From contig CAVOYT010000013.1 of NCBI GenBank assembly GCA_963700745.1, forward strand, positions 677,824 to 741,823: 64,000 bases of DNA, read 5' to 3'. Below, piece by piece: positions 1 through 8,983 of the stretch. Each line of letters begins with the position of its first letter. Position 1 is the stretch's first letter. Both the position numbers and the translations under genes were made by a program. The notes under the pieces were generated by a model. It saw nothing but the letters and a program-made list of their open reading frames with translations. It did no database searches and had not been told where the DNA came from. The DNA comes from UBA10649 sp963700745 (lineage in GTDB: Bacteria > Actinomycetota > Actinomycetes > S36-B12).

Positions 1-2
1 CG

Positions 3-597
3 ACATCGGGAACTCAGTCGGTGACCGCGACGCCAACCGTCGTCGTCGCTGCACCAACGACGTCCGCCGAGCCCACGCCGACCGCCGGGCGAGCGGAGTC
101 CGCCGAGTCGACGCCCACGGCCGCGCCGGCGACGTCAGCCGAGGCTATGCCGACCTCCGAGCCCGCGTCGGTCTCGCAGGTCAACGCCGCGGAGAAGGCG
201 GCGTCCTACCTGGCGTACGCGGCCTTCAGTCGGGACGGCTTGATCAAGCAGTTGGAGTTCGAGGGCTTCTCGAAGGCGGATGCTGACCTACGGCACGGAC
301 GCCGTGGACGCGAACTGGAGCGAGCAGGCCGCGCTGAAAGCAGCGGACTACCTGGATACCGCGGCGTTCAGTCGCAAGGGACTTATCAAGCAGTTGGAGT
401 TCGAGGGCTTCTCGAAGGCGGATGCGACCTACGGCACGAACGCGGTGGACGCGAACTGGGACGAGCAGGCCGCGCTGAAGGCGGCGGAGTACCTGGATAC
501 CGGGGCGTTCTCGCGTCGCGGACTGATCGACCAGTTGGAGTTCGAGGGCTTCTCCACGTCCCAGGCGGCGTACGGCGTCGCGTCTGCGGGCCTGTAG
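3..597 (+). CDS. Ltp-repeat surface (lipo)protein, 5' partial, one frame break
   Basis: The reading frame is open at the window edge, so the N-terminus (where a lipoprotein signal would lie) is missing. A Thr/Pro/Ala/Ser-rich linker leads into three copies of a 47-residue repeat with cores such as AFSRxGLIxQLEFEGFS, the hallmark of the Ltp family (PF07553). Members of that family are host-surface lipoproteins, some of which block phage DNA injection. Repeats 2 and 3 are 141 bp apart, but repeats 1 and 2 are 142 bp apart because of an extra T at about position 284 (gatgcTgacc against gatgcgacc), which breaks the frame. Repaired, the protein ends at the TAG at 597. The family is clear; a phage-exclusion role here is inference. 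Confidence 0.72.
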
Positions 598-773
598 TCC
601 CTGCGCCAACGTGTTTCCCGCCTTCCCTGGCCTGCCATGGCTGGTCAGCCTCCACCCCGAGTGCCACGGTGATGACCCCCAAGGCCTCGCCGTCAGCGAC
701 ACCTCCGATTTGCGTCGCTGCGACGACGCCCACGCTCGGCTCTTCACGCACCTCAACGAGGTCGGATTCCACG

Positions 774-875
774 ATGCACGAACACTGGGTGAGCGGGGAG
801 CTGCTCGACGTCGAGCCGGGCGGTGACACGCTCCGGATGTGACAGAACCCCGACCCGCTAGTGCGGGCCGGGGTT
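774..875 (+). repeat. Duplicated 3'-end cassette, copy 1
   Basis: About 100 bp, from an ATG-cac-gaa-cac motif through a stop codon and a hairpin, recurs at 1580-1683. The encoded tail begins MHEHWVSGELLDVEP in this copy and MHEH-VSGDLLDVDP in the other. Both copies finish with the same GC-rich stem-loop, so a gene end plus its terminator was duplicated. Copy 1 has kept only the tail of the gene. Confidence 0.6.
846..875 (+). terminator. Hairpin terminator-like stem-loop
   Basis: AACCCCGACCCGC, a TAGT loop and GCGGGCCGGGGTT form a 13-bp stem with one mismatch, just after the TGA at 840-842. There is no U-tract, as is common in actinobacterial terminators. A near-identical hairpin occurs at 1654-1683. 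Confidence 0.55.
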
Positions 876-971
876 CCCTCTCACCTGCGAGGTGTCGCGA
901 CAGCTGGCGTACTAGCTGGCGTACCTCGGTGCCAGCCTCAATCGATTGGCCGTCAACGTGGCCATTAGGAA

Positions 972-1271
972 TCAGATGGCACGCCAGATCTCGTCGTGAA
1001 CAGATCCGGGGATGAAGCTGTCGGCGGCCTTCGCCAGCATCTCCACGTAGGTGGGATCGGTCATGAGCGACATCATCATGGCGTCGAAGTCCGCCAAGCT
1101 CTCGTGGCGCGTCGACCAGCCGATGCGGTTGGGGTTCCCCCCAATAGGCATAGCGACCGCCACCTCCGCGCCCGTCTTCGTGGTGATGTAAGCGCCGATT
1201 TCCTTCGCGAAGGTGAGCGTGCTGGCGAGCTTGCCGGGAGCGATGGCGGCGGTTCGGTAGAAGGCGATCAT
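972..1271 (-). CDS. Small hypothetical protein, dimeric alpha/beta-barrel-like
   Basis: This is a 99-aa soluble protein. The start at 1271 was chosen over the longer frame (1298) because a GGAGGA ribosome site lies five bases before this ATG. It opens MIAFYRTAAIAPGK and has an internal segment ending ESLADFDAMMMSLMTDPTY. That alternation of a beta strand with a 'date/spread' helix resembles the ferredoxin-like dimeric barrel proteins that include NIPSNAP and antibiotic-monooxygenase-like families. I do not recognise a specific family, and no catalytic motif is visible. It stands alone between decayed sequence and convergent small genes. Confidence 0.6.
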   Translation of the reverse strand: MIAFYRTAAIAPGKLASTLTFAKEIGAYITTKTGAEVAVAMPIGGNPNRIGWSTRHESLADFDAMMMSLMTDPTYVEMLAKAADSFIPGSVHDEIWRAI

Positions 1272-1378
1272 GGTTCCTCCAGAGGGACAGCTGCCCACGC
1301 GATTTGCGGGGTTGCTCGTTGCCCGGTAACGGTGAGTTGAGGCTTACCTAAGCTCTCCGCGTTCGCGAGGCTACGCCC

Positions 1379-1650
1379 ATGAGCGGCGGCGCGCCAGACC
1401 CCAGGTGTGAGCCGTCCCACCCTTGCGCCGTCATCGCCCGCGCCCCCGCACCACTGGGCTGCGCCGCGCCGTTCCCCGTCGAGACCAACTGGTGGCCGGG
1501 CACCCTGCTTGCCTGGCGGTGGATCGACCGCGAATGGCGCACATGGACCGCACTGGTGCGCTACCAGCGAGACGGACTGATGCACGAGCACCGGTGAGCG
1601 GGGACCTGCTTGACGTCGATCCGGTCGGCGAGATGGTGCTTCGGACGTGA
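1379..1650 (+). CDS. Small hypothetical protein, one frame break
   Basis: About 90 aa after correction. The body contains a tryptophan-rich stretch (WWPGTLLAWRWIDREW, then TALVRYQRDGLMHEH). This resembles small actinobacterial proteins with a Tudor/SH3-like fold, but I cannot assign a family. The frame breaks at about 1591: the homologous cassette at 774 reads cactgggtgagc where this gene reads caccggtgagc, one base fewer. Restoring the base joins the tail (VSGDLLDVDP and on to the stop at 1650). A strong hairpin follows immediately. Confidence 0.4.
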
Positions 1651-1683
1651 CGGGACCCCGATCCGCTCGTGCGGGTCGGGGTC
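1580..1683 (+). repeat. Duplicated 3'-end cassette, copy 2
   Basis: This is the partner of 774-875. It includes the last ~23 codons of the small gene at 1379-1650 and the following hairpin. The two copies are roughly 80% identical by eye and differ by a one-base gap near 1591. Confidence 0.6.
1654..1683. terminator. Hairpin between converging genes
   Basis: GACCCCGATCCGC, a TCGT loop and GCGGGTCGGGGTC form a 13-bp stem with one mismatch. It lies between the stop of the plus-strand small gene (1650) and the stop of the minus-strand fragment (1717), so it could terminate both. Confidence 0.55.
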
Positions 1684-1716
1684 CGGTCGGGTGTGCGCGA
1701 TTGCCGGTGTGGAGGG

Positions 1717-1941
1717 CTAGGAGATCGCGACGGTCTCCACGGTGGTGCTGTCGATTACCCCGTCCGGGCCGTCGTCCACCGTCGTGGTGACGGTCTTGCT
1801 ATCACGCATGTACGTGTAGGTGATGGTGGTGATTCGAGTGTCCTCCTCGAGGATGTCGGTGTCGATGCGTCCGCGCTGGTCGTACGTCACCTGTCGAGTG
1901 GTGGTGCTGTCCCAGGAGTCGTCGCCGTCGAGGCGTTCCAT
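1717..1941 (-). pseudogene. Fragment of an Asp/Thr-rich repeat protein
   Basis: The last ~74 codons of a minus-strand frame show a coding-like pattern: a DGDDSWDSTTTR segment, then YDQRGR, then a Thr/Val/Asp-rich stretch ending in a TAG at 1717. The 'DGDxxxD...YDxxGR' style resembles YD/RHS-type or calcium-binding secreted repeat proteins. Upstream the frame turns into Arg-rich non-coding-like sequence, so this is probably a truncated or frame-broken C-terminus. Family assignment is weak. Confidence 0.3.
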
Positions 1942-2340
1942 ACGGTTGGTGTTCCCCTTCGTGGGGCGCCTCAACCGGAACAGCCGTGCCCTACTCCTGC
2001 GCAGGCGTCCCCGGGATGTGAGATTCCGGCGCTCTACGTTGCGAAGGGCGCGTCGATTGTGAGGGGCAATCGGATCGGTACTGCGATGCACGTCCCGTCG
2101 AGGGAGTCGGGACTGGAACAACGTCATGTTCGACCCCGGCCACGACGGCTAGTTCCTCACCGGGCGCAAGAACCTCCTCGACATCAGCAAGAGCCGACTC
2201 CTCGAGGACCCACGCCCCGGAGAATGGGCTCGCCCCACGAAGGAACCGAACCAGTACCCGTGCCGACCGACATGTACGAGCTGGCGTGATGTCGTGTTGA
2301 GGTTGAGTGTGAGCGGGCACCACTAAGCGCCCGGGGGTCG
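1942..2340. other. Intergenic region with decayed coding remnants
   Basis: No intact gene. On the plus strand about 2100-2290, one frame reads plausibly (TGRKNLLDISKSRLLEDP, then GEWARPTKEPNQYPC) but is interrupted by a TAG near 2150 and has no start. It is probably a relic of a gene I cannot identify. Confidence 0.35.
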
Positions 2341-3201
2341 TCACCGGATGCGGGTGGGTGGCGTGCAGCCCATTCCGCGGCGGGTGTTCCTCTTGCTGAA
2401 GGCATCCACCTGAGCGACGATGAGTTGACCGCGGTACTTGGCAGGTGGCTTGTAGGTGTCCGTCCGCTTGCCAAAGCCGAACGGACTTCCGCCGTCAGCG
2501 CCGACCCCCCCTGGCACAGCTACCTGCCGGTAGTTGCCGTCCGCCTCCTGCACGTACCACGTCACCTGATACCAGGTCACCGGACTAGCCAGCGACCACT
2601 TGCCGTAGGAGATCACCTTGCTGAGCGGGCGACCGACGCGAGGCGTGCCGGTCCACCTCGGCGACTTCACCGGCTTCACGTTCAAGTGGCCCTGTGCTGC
2701 GTCGACGGGCAGCAGCTTTGGGCAGATCTGGCTCAGCGGCCCCTGCTTGACATATCGACCGCACCCACGCGGATTCGGCGTCTCGCTGCCGTCGGCAGGC
2801 CTGATCGTCAGCTCGAGTCTCTGCCGCGGCACTGACTCGTCCCGCTGAACAGGTCCCACTCCGTAGGCCACGCATGCCGGCACCCAGTCATAGACGGTAT
2901 AGACATCCGTCGCGCCGACATTGCGTTCAAAGCGCAAGAGTTCGAAGCCGCCCATCCCCTCGGACTCCGCACCGCCGATTCCGTTGAGATGTCCGTCGGC
3001 GTAGGCCGCATGCGTGTCGCAGCCTTCTCCGACGGTGAAGTTGATGGTGTCCCCTGGCACCGCGGTCGCAGTGACCGTCGCGGTGTCGCAGTTGAACACT
3101 ACGTCCACGGTCTCCGCGCCAGCGGGCGATGCGACCGTCACTGTCGCGCCGACTACCAGCGCCGCCGTCACCACGATTCTGAGGATCGTCCCCGCCGACA
3201 T
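2341..3201 (-). CDS. Secreted protein with a C-terminal Ig-like domain
   Basis: 286 aa. A signal peptide occupies residues 1-30 (hydrophobic core VVTAALVVGATVTVA, then an AGA cleavage-like site). The middle carries paired cysteines. The C-terminal ~100 residues follow the bacterial Ig-like pattern GTPRVGRPLS ... W ... YQVTWYVQ ... GQLIVAQVDAF, as in wall-associated actinobacterial proteins. The start at 3201 is chosen because a TAGGGT -10-like box lies seven bases upstream, which suggests a leaderless transcript; the longer GTG start (3210) would fall inside that box. Location is extracellular or wall; function unknown. Confidence 0.65.
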   Translation of the reverse strand: MSAGTILRIVVTAALVVGATVTVASPAGAETVDVVFNCDTATVTATAVPGDTINFTVGEGCDTHAAYADGHLNGIGGAESEGMGGFELLRFERNVGATDVYTVYDWVPACVAYGVGPVQRDESVPRQRLELTIRPADGSETPNPRGCGRYVKQGPLSQICPKLLPVDAAQGHLNVKPVKSPRWTGTPRVGRPLSKVISYGKWSLASPVTWYQVTWYVQEADGNYRQVAVPGGVGADGGSPFGFGKRTDTYKPPAKYRGQLIVAQVDAFSKRNTRRGMGCTPPTRIR

Positions 3202-3298
3202 GACCCGCACCCTAGCGGGATCCCCACCGCATCACCACGGCAATGAAATGGGCGGTCAGAGCCTCCTCACGCGGATCGCGCCAATCCTGATCACTCGC

Positions 3299-6200
3299 TC
3301 AGAGCAGCAGGTGACCAGCCTGATCCATCAGGGCTCGACCCGCCTGGCGTCCGGACTCCACCATGCGGTCGAGCTGGTGGAACTCCAGCAGACCCACGCC
3401 CATCGATGATGGCGTCACGACGATCGCGCCCGCCGCCGTTGCCTCGACCACGGCTCCTCCGCTGCCGATGAACAGTGAGCGCATGAGCGTCTCGCCGAGG
3501 GCGGGCACCTGGTCACGGGCGACCGATCCTTGTCGCGACCTTCTGGCCGCCACCCGAGCCCCCTCCCATGCCGATGTTCACGGCGACGATCGGGCCCTCG
3601 TCACGCTCGGTCAGCAGGTGCACTGGGAGGTTGTCGAGGACTCCTCCATCGACGAGCAGTCGCGAGCCATCCGGACGGGGCGGGAACAAGCCAGGGATGC
3701 TCAGCGAGCTCATCACTGCTGAGGACAGGTCCCCGGTGCGATGGACGTACGGAGTCCGGGTCTGGAGATCGGTGCTCACGCACCGGAACATGCGGGGCAG
3801 CTCCTCGATGTGAATGCCAGTCAGCCGGCGGCGCAACGCGCGCTCCGTGCGACGACCCTTGACGAGCGACACCGTTGGGATGGTGTAGTCGTTGTAGGGG
3901 TTGGAGCGGACGAACTCCTCGTAGCTCAAGTCGATGGCCGTCTGCGCGTCGTAGCCGCGCGCGTAGGTCGCCGCGACGATGGAGCCCAGGCTCGCGCCCG
4001 CCACGCGATCGACCGCGACTCCGGCCGCCTCGAGTTCCACCAGTACGCCGAGGTGGGCGAAGGCGCGGGCGCCGCCGCCAGCCATCACCACGCCTACCGA
4101 TCGACCGGCGATCCGGGCCGCCAGCGGTCGCAGCCCCGAGGAGAGGTCCCCCGTTGCCTGCGTGATCCGGTACGGGTCGAGGGCGGACTGCCACGCACGA
4201 ACGGTCTCCCCGGGCGGCGCGGGCCCGACCAGGACCACATCGGCGCCGACGCGGTCGAGCGGAGCAGCCGAAGGAACGGCGGCAGTCAGCCGCGGCCACG
4301 AGGACAACGAGGTCTGCCTGCCGCAGGCAGGTGCTCCACCATTCCTCGTCGGGGTCCCCAGCGACGAGGAGGACGCGGTCGCTGTCTCGCTCTGCGCGTT
4401 CGAGGCCGACTGGGTCGACACGCCCGGGCCTGGCCACGCGCAGATGGGGTTCCAGGTGCTGGGCGAGGGCCGACTCGACGGCCTCGACCGGCGCACCACG
4501 GTGCATCGCCACCACCCCGATGAGTCGCGGACGCGGAGTCCGCCCGGGTGGTGCGGGCGCAGCGGCCTGAATCTGCTCGGCGAGCACCCCCGTCAGGGCG
4601 CGCAGGGCTCGGCTGTCGTTGGTCACGACTTCCTCGAAGAGGGCGTGGGACACGCGCAGGAGATGGCTGTCGCGGCGAGCCCTGATCGCCGCCGAACGCA
4701 CCCCGCCGGTGAGGAGGGCCAGTTCTCCCAGGACAGCTCCCGCCCCCAGCTGTCGGATGACGTTGCCGTCCCGTTCGACATCCATGAGCCCGGCGGTGAT
4801 GACGTACGCGTCCTCCGCTGGATCCCCGGCGTCGAACAGGAGATCGCCGCCGTGCACGACCACCGGGGTCGCCGACGACTCCAACCGCGCGCGGACCTCC
4901 GGCGGCAGCCGCGAGATCAGGGCCGTACCGGACAGGGAGGTGCTGGTCCCGTTGCTCCTCTCATCGACAGGGGGCGCAAGAACGGTCGGTGGCCGACCCG
5001 ACGACTCGTCCGCATCTTCAGCCGGCGCCTCGACCCGTCCCACGAACGCGGCCACCACCGCGGTCAGCGCGAAGCACACCGCGCTGAAGACCCACCCGCT
5101 CCTGAGACTGTCGACCGTCGACGTCGGCGACGGCGTGCCGATGATGACCACGAGAATCGCGATACCGAGGACGCCGCCGATCTGACGCGCACTGGAGTTG
5201 ACCGCCGACGCCGTTGCGAATCGCCCTCCTGGGACCGCGGCCAGGGCGGCGCTGCCGAGAACCGGGAGCGTGGCACCGACGCCAATGCCGGACAGCACCT
5301 GTCCCGGCAGCCAGGCGCCCCAGAAATCAGGAGTCACCTCCACCCGCGCGACGTACCAGACGTACGCAAGTGCCCAGACAATCGCACCCGGGACGATGAC
5401 CAGGCGGTATCCGCGTGTCTGCGCCAGGGGTCCGAGGAGTGCTGCCAGCACTGCCGCCACAAGGGCTCCGGGCACGACGGCCAGGCCTGAGACGAGGATC
5501 GAGTATCCCCACACGTACTGCAGCCACAGGATGTTGGTCAGCAGGTAGGCGTAGAAGCCCACGCCGGCGACGATGGTCGCGAGATTGCCCACGACGAACG
5601 ATCGGATTCGAAGCAGCGCCGGATCGATCAGCGGGGACCGGTGTCGTCGCGAACTCTGCACGAAAGCGGCGAGCAGCACGAGCGAGGCGGCAAAGCACGC
5701 AAGGGTCGCTGGACTTGTCCACCCCCAGTCGCCGCCCTTGACGATGCCCAACGTCAGGGCCCCGAGCATCACGGCCGAGAGGGCCGCCCCCGCGAGGTCG
5801 GGAAGCCGGCGACGGCCGGGCGCCCGACTCTCCACGAGCAGTCGGCGCCCAGCCCACAGCGCCGCGATGCCGAACGGCAGGTTCACCAGGAAGGCCCAGC
5901 GCCAGTCACCCCATTCGACGAGAGCTCCGCCGATCGGCGGGCCGAGACCCGCCGCGAGGGCGGCGGCGGCGCCCCAGAGGCCGACCGCGTGCGATCTCCT
6001 CTCCTTGGGGAAGGCCTCCACGACCAGTGCCAGCGATGCCGGCACGAGCATGGCCGCGCCCAGTGCCTGCACGACCCGGAAGGCCACGAGCATTCCCACG
6101 CTGGGGGCCAGGGCGCACAGCACCGACGCGACGGTGAAGACGAGGACGCCGTTGGTGAACGTACGACGACGCCCGACCAGGTCGGCGAGCCGGCCCGAGA

Positions 6201-6450
6201 CAACGAGGAACGCGGCGAAGACGATGCTGTACGCGTTGAGGATCCACGACAGGGTGGAGATGGTCGAATCCGGGAAGGACTCCCGGATGTTCGGGAAGGC
6301 GACGTTGACGATTGTGGCGTCGAGGAAGGCGAGGAAGGCGCCGAACGACGCGACGAGCAGAACGCTCTTCTCGGGGATGCGTCCCCGCACCGTCGACTCC
6401 GGTGACATCGGCCTATCCGGTGTGGCCGCGTCGATGCGCAGGTCGCTCAT
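3299..6450 (-). CDS. MFS transporter-cNMP-binding-patatin fusion, two frame breaks
   Basis: About 1049 aa after correction, matching M. tuberculosis Rv3239c (1048 aa) and Rv3728, which share this architecture. Residues ~20-490 form a 14-helix DHA2-type MFS domain (FLDATIVNVAFPNI; GRLADLVGRRR). Residues ~515-640 form a cyclic-nucleotide-binding domain whose phosphate cassette reads GELALLTGGVRSA. Residues ~740-1000 form a patatin/NTE phospholipase with GGGARAFAHLG (oxyanion hole), GASLGS (Ser nucleophile) and DGGVLDN (Asp), so the dyad is intact. Frames shift by +1 near 4285 and near 3535. The start at 6450 drops a non-coding-like extension. The gene is divergent from arcC. A drug or lipid export role gated by cyclic nucleotide is inference. 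Confidence 0.85.
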
Positions 6451-6589
6451 AGCCTGCGCAGTCTGGCACTCACGGCGTGGCGGTGTGCCGACTTGGGTCA
6501 ACTGCCTTGTCGCTACCGAGATCAGGATCTTGGCGACCCCCCAGTCCTCGCGCCGGATGCCTGAGCAAGACACCGCATGCGTCGATCCC

Positions 6590-6595
6590 TACGCT
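6590..6595 (+). promoter_or_regulatory. Putative -10 box of the arc operon
   Basis: TACGCT lies exactly six bases before the arcC ATG, and no ribosome-binding site is present. This fits a leaderless promoter and agrees with the same spacing at other genes in this window. No clear -35 element is visible. Confidence 0.45.
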
Positions 6596-6601
6596 CGAGT
6601 C

Positions 6602-7534
6602 ATGCGCATCGTGGTGGCGCTCGGCGGGAATGCCCTGGCGAAGAGGGGCGAGCCGATCACGGTCGAGCGGCAGCGAGTCAACGTGGCCATCGCCTGCGCG
6701 GGCCTGGCCCCCGTGGCCGCGTCCCATGAACTCGTCATCACGCACGGCAACGGCCCCCAGGTCGGCATGCTGGCTCTGCAGTCCGCGTCGTACGACGCCA
6801 ACCTCGCCTATCCGTTCGACGTGATGGACGCGCAGACCGAGGGGATGATCGGCTACTTCATCGAGCAGGAGCTCGGCAACCTCCTCCCCGACGACCGTCG
6901 CTTGGCGACCCTGCTGACCCAGATCCAGGTCTCCCCCGATGATCCGGCGTTCGCCCATCCGACGAAGTTCGTCGGACCCACCTATGACCGTGCCACCGCT
7001 GAGCAGCTGGCTCAGGACAACGGCTGGACCGTGAAGCCAGACGGCGACACGTGGCGACGCGTGGTGCCGTCCCCCACCCCGGTTCGCATCTTCGAGATCC
7101 ACCCGATCCGCTGGCTTCTGGAGAAGCAGGTGGTGGTCATCTGCGCGGGCGGCGGCGGCATCCCGACGATGTACGAGCCGGGGACCAGGCATCTGGTGGG
7201 GGTGGAGGCGGTCATCGACAAGGACCTTGCCTCGAGCGTCCTCGCCCGCGATCTGAACGCCGACCTCCTCGTGATCGCGACCGACGTGCCTGCCGTCGTC
7301 CTGGGTTGGGGTACGGACGAGGCGCGGGAGATCCACCGGGCCTCCCCCGACGATCTCGACACGCTCGACCTCCCGGCGGGATCGATGGGGCCGAAAGTCC
7401 AGGCTGCCGCAGGATTCGTCCGGGAGACCGGAGCCCGCGCCGCCATCGGAGCCCTCGCCGATATCGAGGGGCTGATCGACGGAACACGGGGCACGCAGGT
7501 CAGGGCTGATGTCCAGGGGATAGTCACGGCCTAG
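6602..7534 (+). CDS. arcC: Carbamate kinase
   Basis: 310 aa, the usual length. It converts carbamoyl phosphate and ADP to carbamate and ATP, the energy-yielding last step of the arginine deiminase pathway. Visible signatures are VALGGNAL near the N-terminus, THGNGPQVG, VVVICAGGGGIP and VIDKDLASSVLA, all typical of amino-acid-kinase-fold carbamate kinases. It is the first gene of arcC-arcD-arcA-argF. The frame continues far upstream, but the sequence before 6602 is antisense to the MFS gene; the ATG at 6602 follows a -10-like box, so transcription and translation probably begin together. Confidence 0.93.
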   Translation: MRIVVALGGNALAKRGEPITVERQRVNVAIACAGLAPVAASHELVITHGNGPQVGMLALQSASYDANLAYPFDVMDAQTEGMIGYFIEQELGNLLPDDRRLATLLTQIQVSPDDPAFAHPTKFVGPTYDRATAEQLAQDNGWTVKPDGDTWRRVVPSPTPVRIFEIHPIRWLLEKQVVVICAGGGGIPTMYEPGTRHLVGVEAVIDKDLASSVLARDLNADLLVIATDVPAVVLGWGTDEAREIHRASPDDLDTLDLPAGSMGPKVQAAAGFVRETGARAAIGALADIEGLIDGTRGTQVRADVQGIVTA

Positions 7535-7572
7535 CCACCACGCAACACCGCTTTGGAGAAGGGTGCACGAGG

Positions 7573-8983
7573 ATGTCCGAGCAGACACGCGCATCGGCCG
7601 AAGCTGCATCCGGCGACAAGGCACGTATCGGACTGGTCTCTGCCACCGCCCTGGTCGTCGGCTCGATCGTCGGGACCGGCATCTTCCTGCTCCCGCGGTC
7701 CCTGGCGCCGTACGGCAGCATCGCCCTCGTCGCTTTCGGCCTCGCCGCGGTCGGTGCGATCTTCCTCGCGCTGATGTTCGGCGCACTGTCCCGACGCATG
7801 CCCGCGGACGGCGGGCCGTATGCCTACGCCAGGGCGGCCTTCGGCAACGCGCCCGGCTTCTTCAGCGCCTGGTCCTACTGGATTACCGCATGGGCCGGGA
7901 ACTCGGCCATCGTCGTGGCCTGGGTGGCCTACGTCGAGGTCTTCATCAACACTGATGGCGACCGGACCATCAGCATCGTCATCGCTCTGGTCGGACTCGC
8001 GGTCCCCGCGGTGATCAACCTCCTCGGCGTTCAGCAGATGGCGGTGGTCCAGGTCATCACGACGATCCTGAAGTTCATCCCACTGGTGATCATCTCCACG
8101 GTCGGACTCTTCTTCATCGACTGGTCCTACCTGCAGCCGTTCAATCGCACGGGGGGATCGGCCCTCGCCGCGATCGTCACGACCATGGCCCTGGCCGTGT
8201 TCTCGTTCCTCGGCGTGGAGACGGCCTCGGTGGCCGCCGGCAAGGTCCGCAATCCGACGCGCAATGTCCCTCGGGCCAGCCTGCTGGGCACGCTGGCCGC
8301 GGCGGTGGTGTACATCCTCAGCACGCTCGTCATCTTCGGCACCGTCCCGAACGGCGACCTGCAGGATCCCGACTCACAGCCGTTCGTGCAGAGTTTCAAT
8401 GCGATGTTCGGCGGATCCTGGGCCGGATACGCAGTCGCGATCGCGGCGATCATCTCCGGGTTCGGAGCCTTGAACGGCTGGACCATGATCTGCGCCGAGA
8501 TGCCACTCGCAGCGGCACGCGAGGGGCTGTTCCCGCGACGCTTCGCCGACCATGTCCCGGCGCGGAGTTCCCGCGTTCGGCATCATCTCTTCGACCGTTC
8601 TGGCCTCCATCCTCATGGTGTTCGCCTACATGGGCCAGGAGGGAGCCGGCGTGTTCAACGTGATGATCCTGCTGTCCGGGCTGACGGCGGCGGTGCCATA
8701 CCTGTTCAGCGCTCTGGCGCTCATGCGATGGTCGGCCCGGGCGAACGAACGCCGCCCCGGCGCGAACTGGAAGTGGGAGGGAGCCATCGCCACCATCGGC
8801 ATGGGCTTCTCCGCCCTGATCATCTACGGCTCCTTCACTGATTCCGGCACCCGCGTGCAGTTGGCCATCATGACCGTGGTCGTCTTCGTCGTCGGGCTGG
8901 TCATGTACTTGTTCATGCGTCGCCACTTCGCTGAGGGCGCACCCGCGATCGACGCACAAGGGAAGCAGGAGGTCACGCCATGA
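7573..8983 (+). CDS. arcD: APC-family arginine/ornithine antiporter, one frame break
   Basis: About 469 aa after correction, with twelve predicted membrane helices. The N-terminus has the APC signature (VVGSIVGTGIFLLP), and later helices carry FSFLGVETASVAAGKVRNP. Its position between arcC and arcA marks it as the antiporter that imports arginine in exchange for ornithine. The frame shifts by one extra base at about 8558-8566; dropping one base gives ...HVPAGVPAFGIISS and continues to the TGA at 8983. That stop overlaps the arcA start by four bases (ATGA). Exact substrate is inferred from context. Confidence 0.85.

Larger units (their letters stand above)
598..971. other. Intergenic region, no intact gene
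   Basis: I see no convincing complete gene here. The stretch holds one copy of a duplicated 3'-end cassette (774-875, listed separately) and a tandem 12-bp direct repeat, AGCTGGCGTACT followed by AGCTGGCGTACC, at 902-925. Open frames through 611-842 have no family signature. Confidence 0.5.

Noticed and set aside
3979..5490. 503-aa plus-strand frame
   Set aside because: It is antisense to the MFS-cNMP-patatin gene; the composition is Arg/Gly/Pro-rich with no motif.
5573..6601. Long upstream extension of arcC
   Set aside because: It is antisense to the MFS domain. Carbamate kinases start at the MRIVVALGGNA region, so the ATG at 6602 is used.
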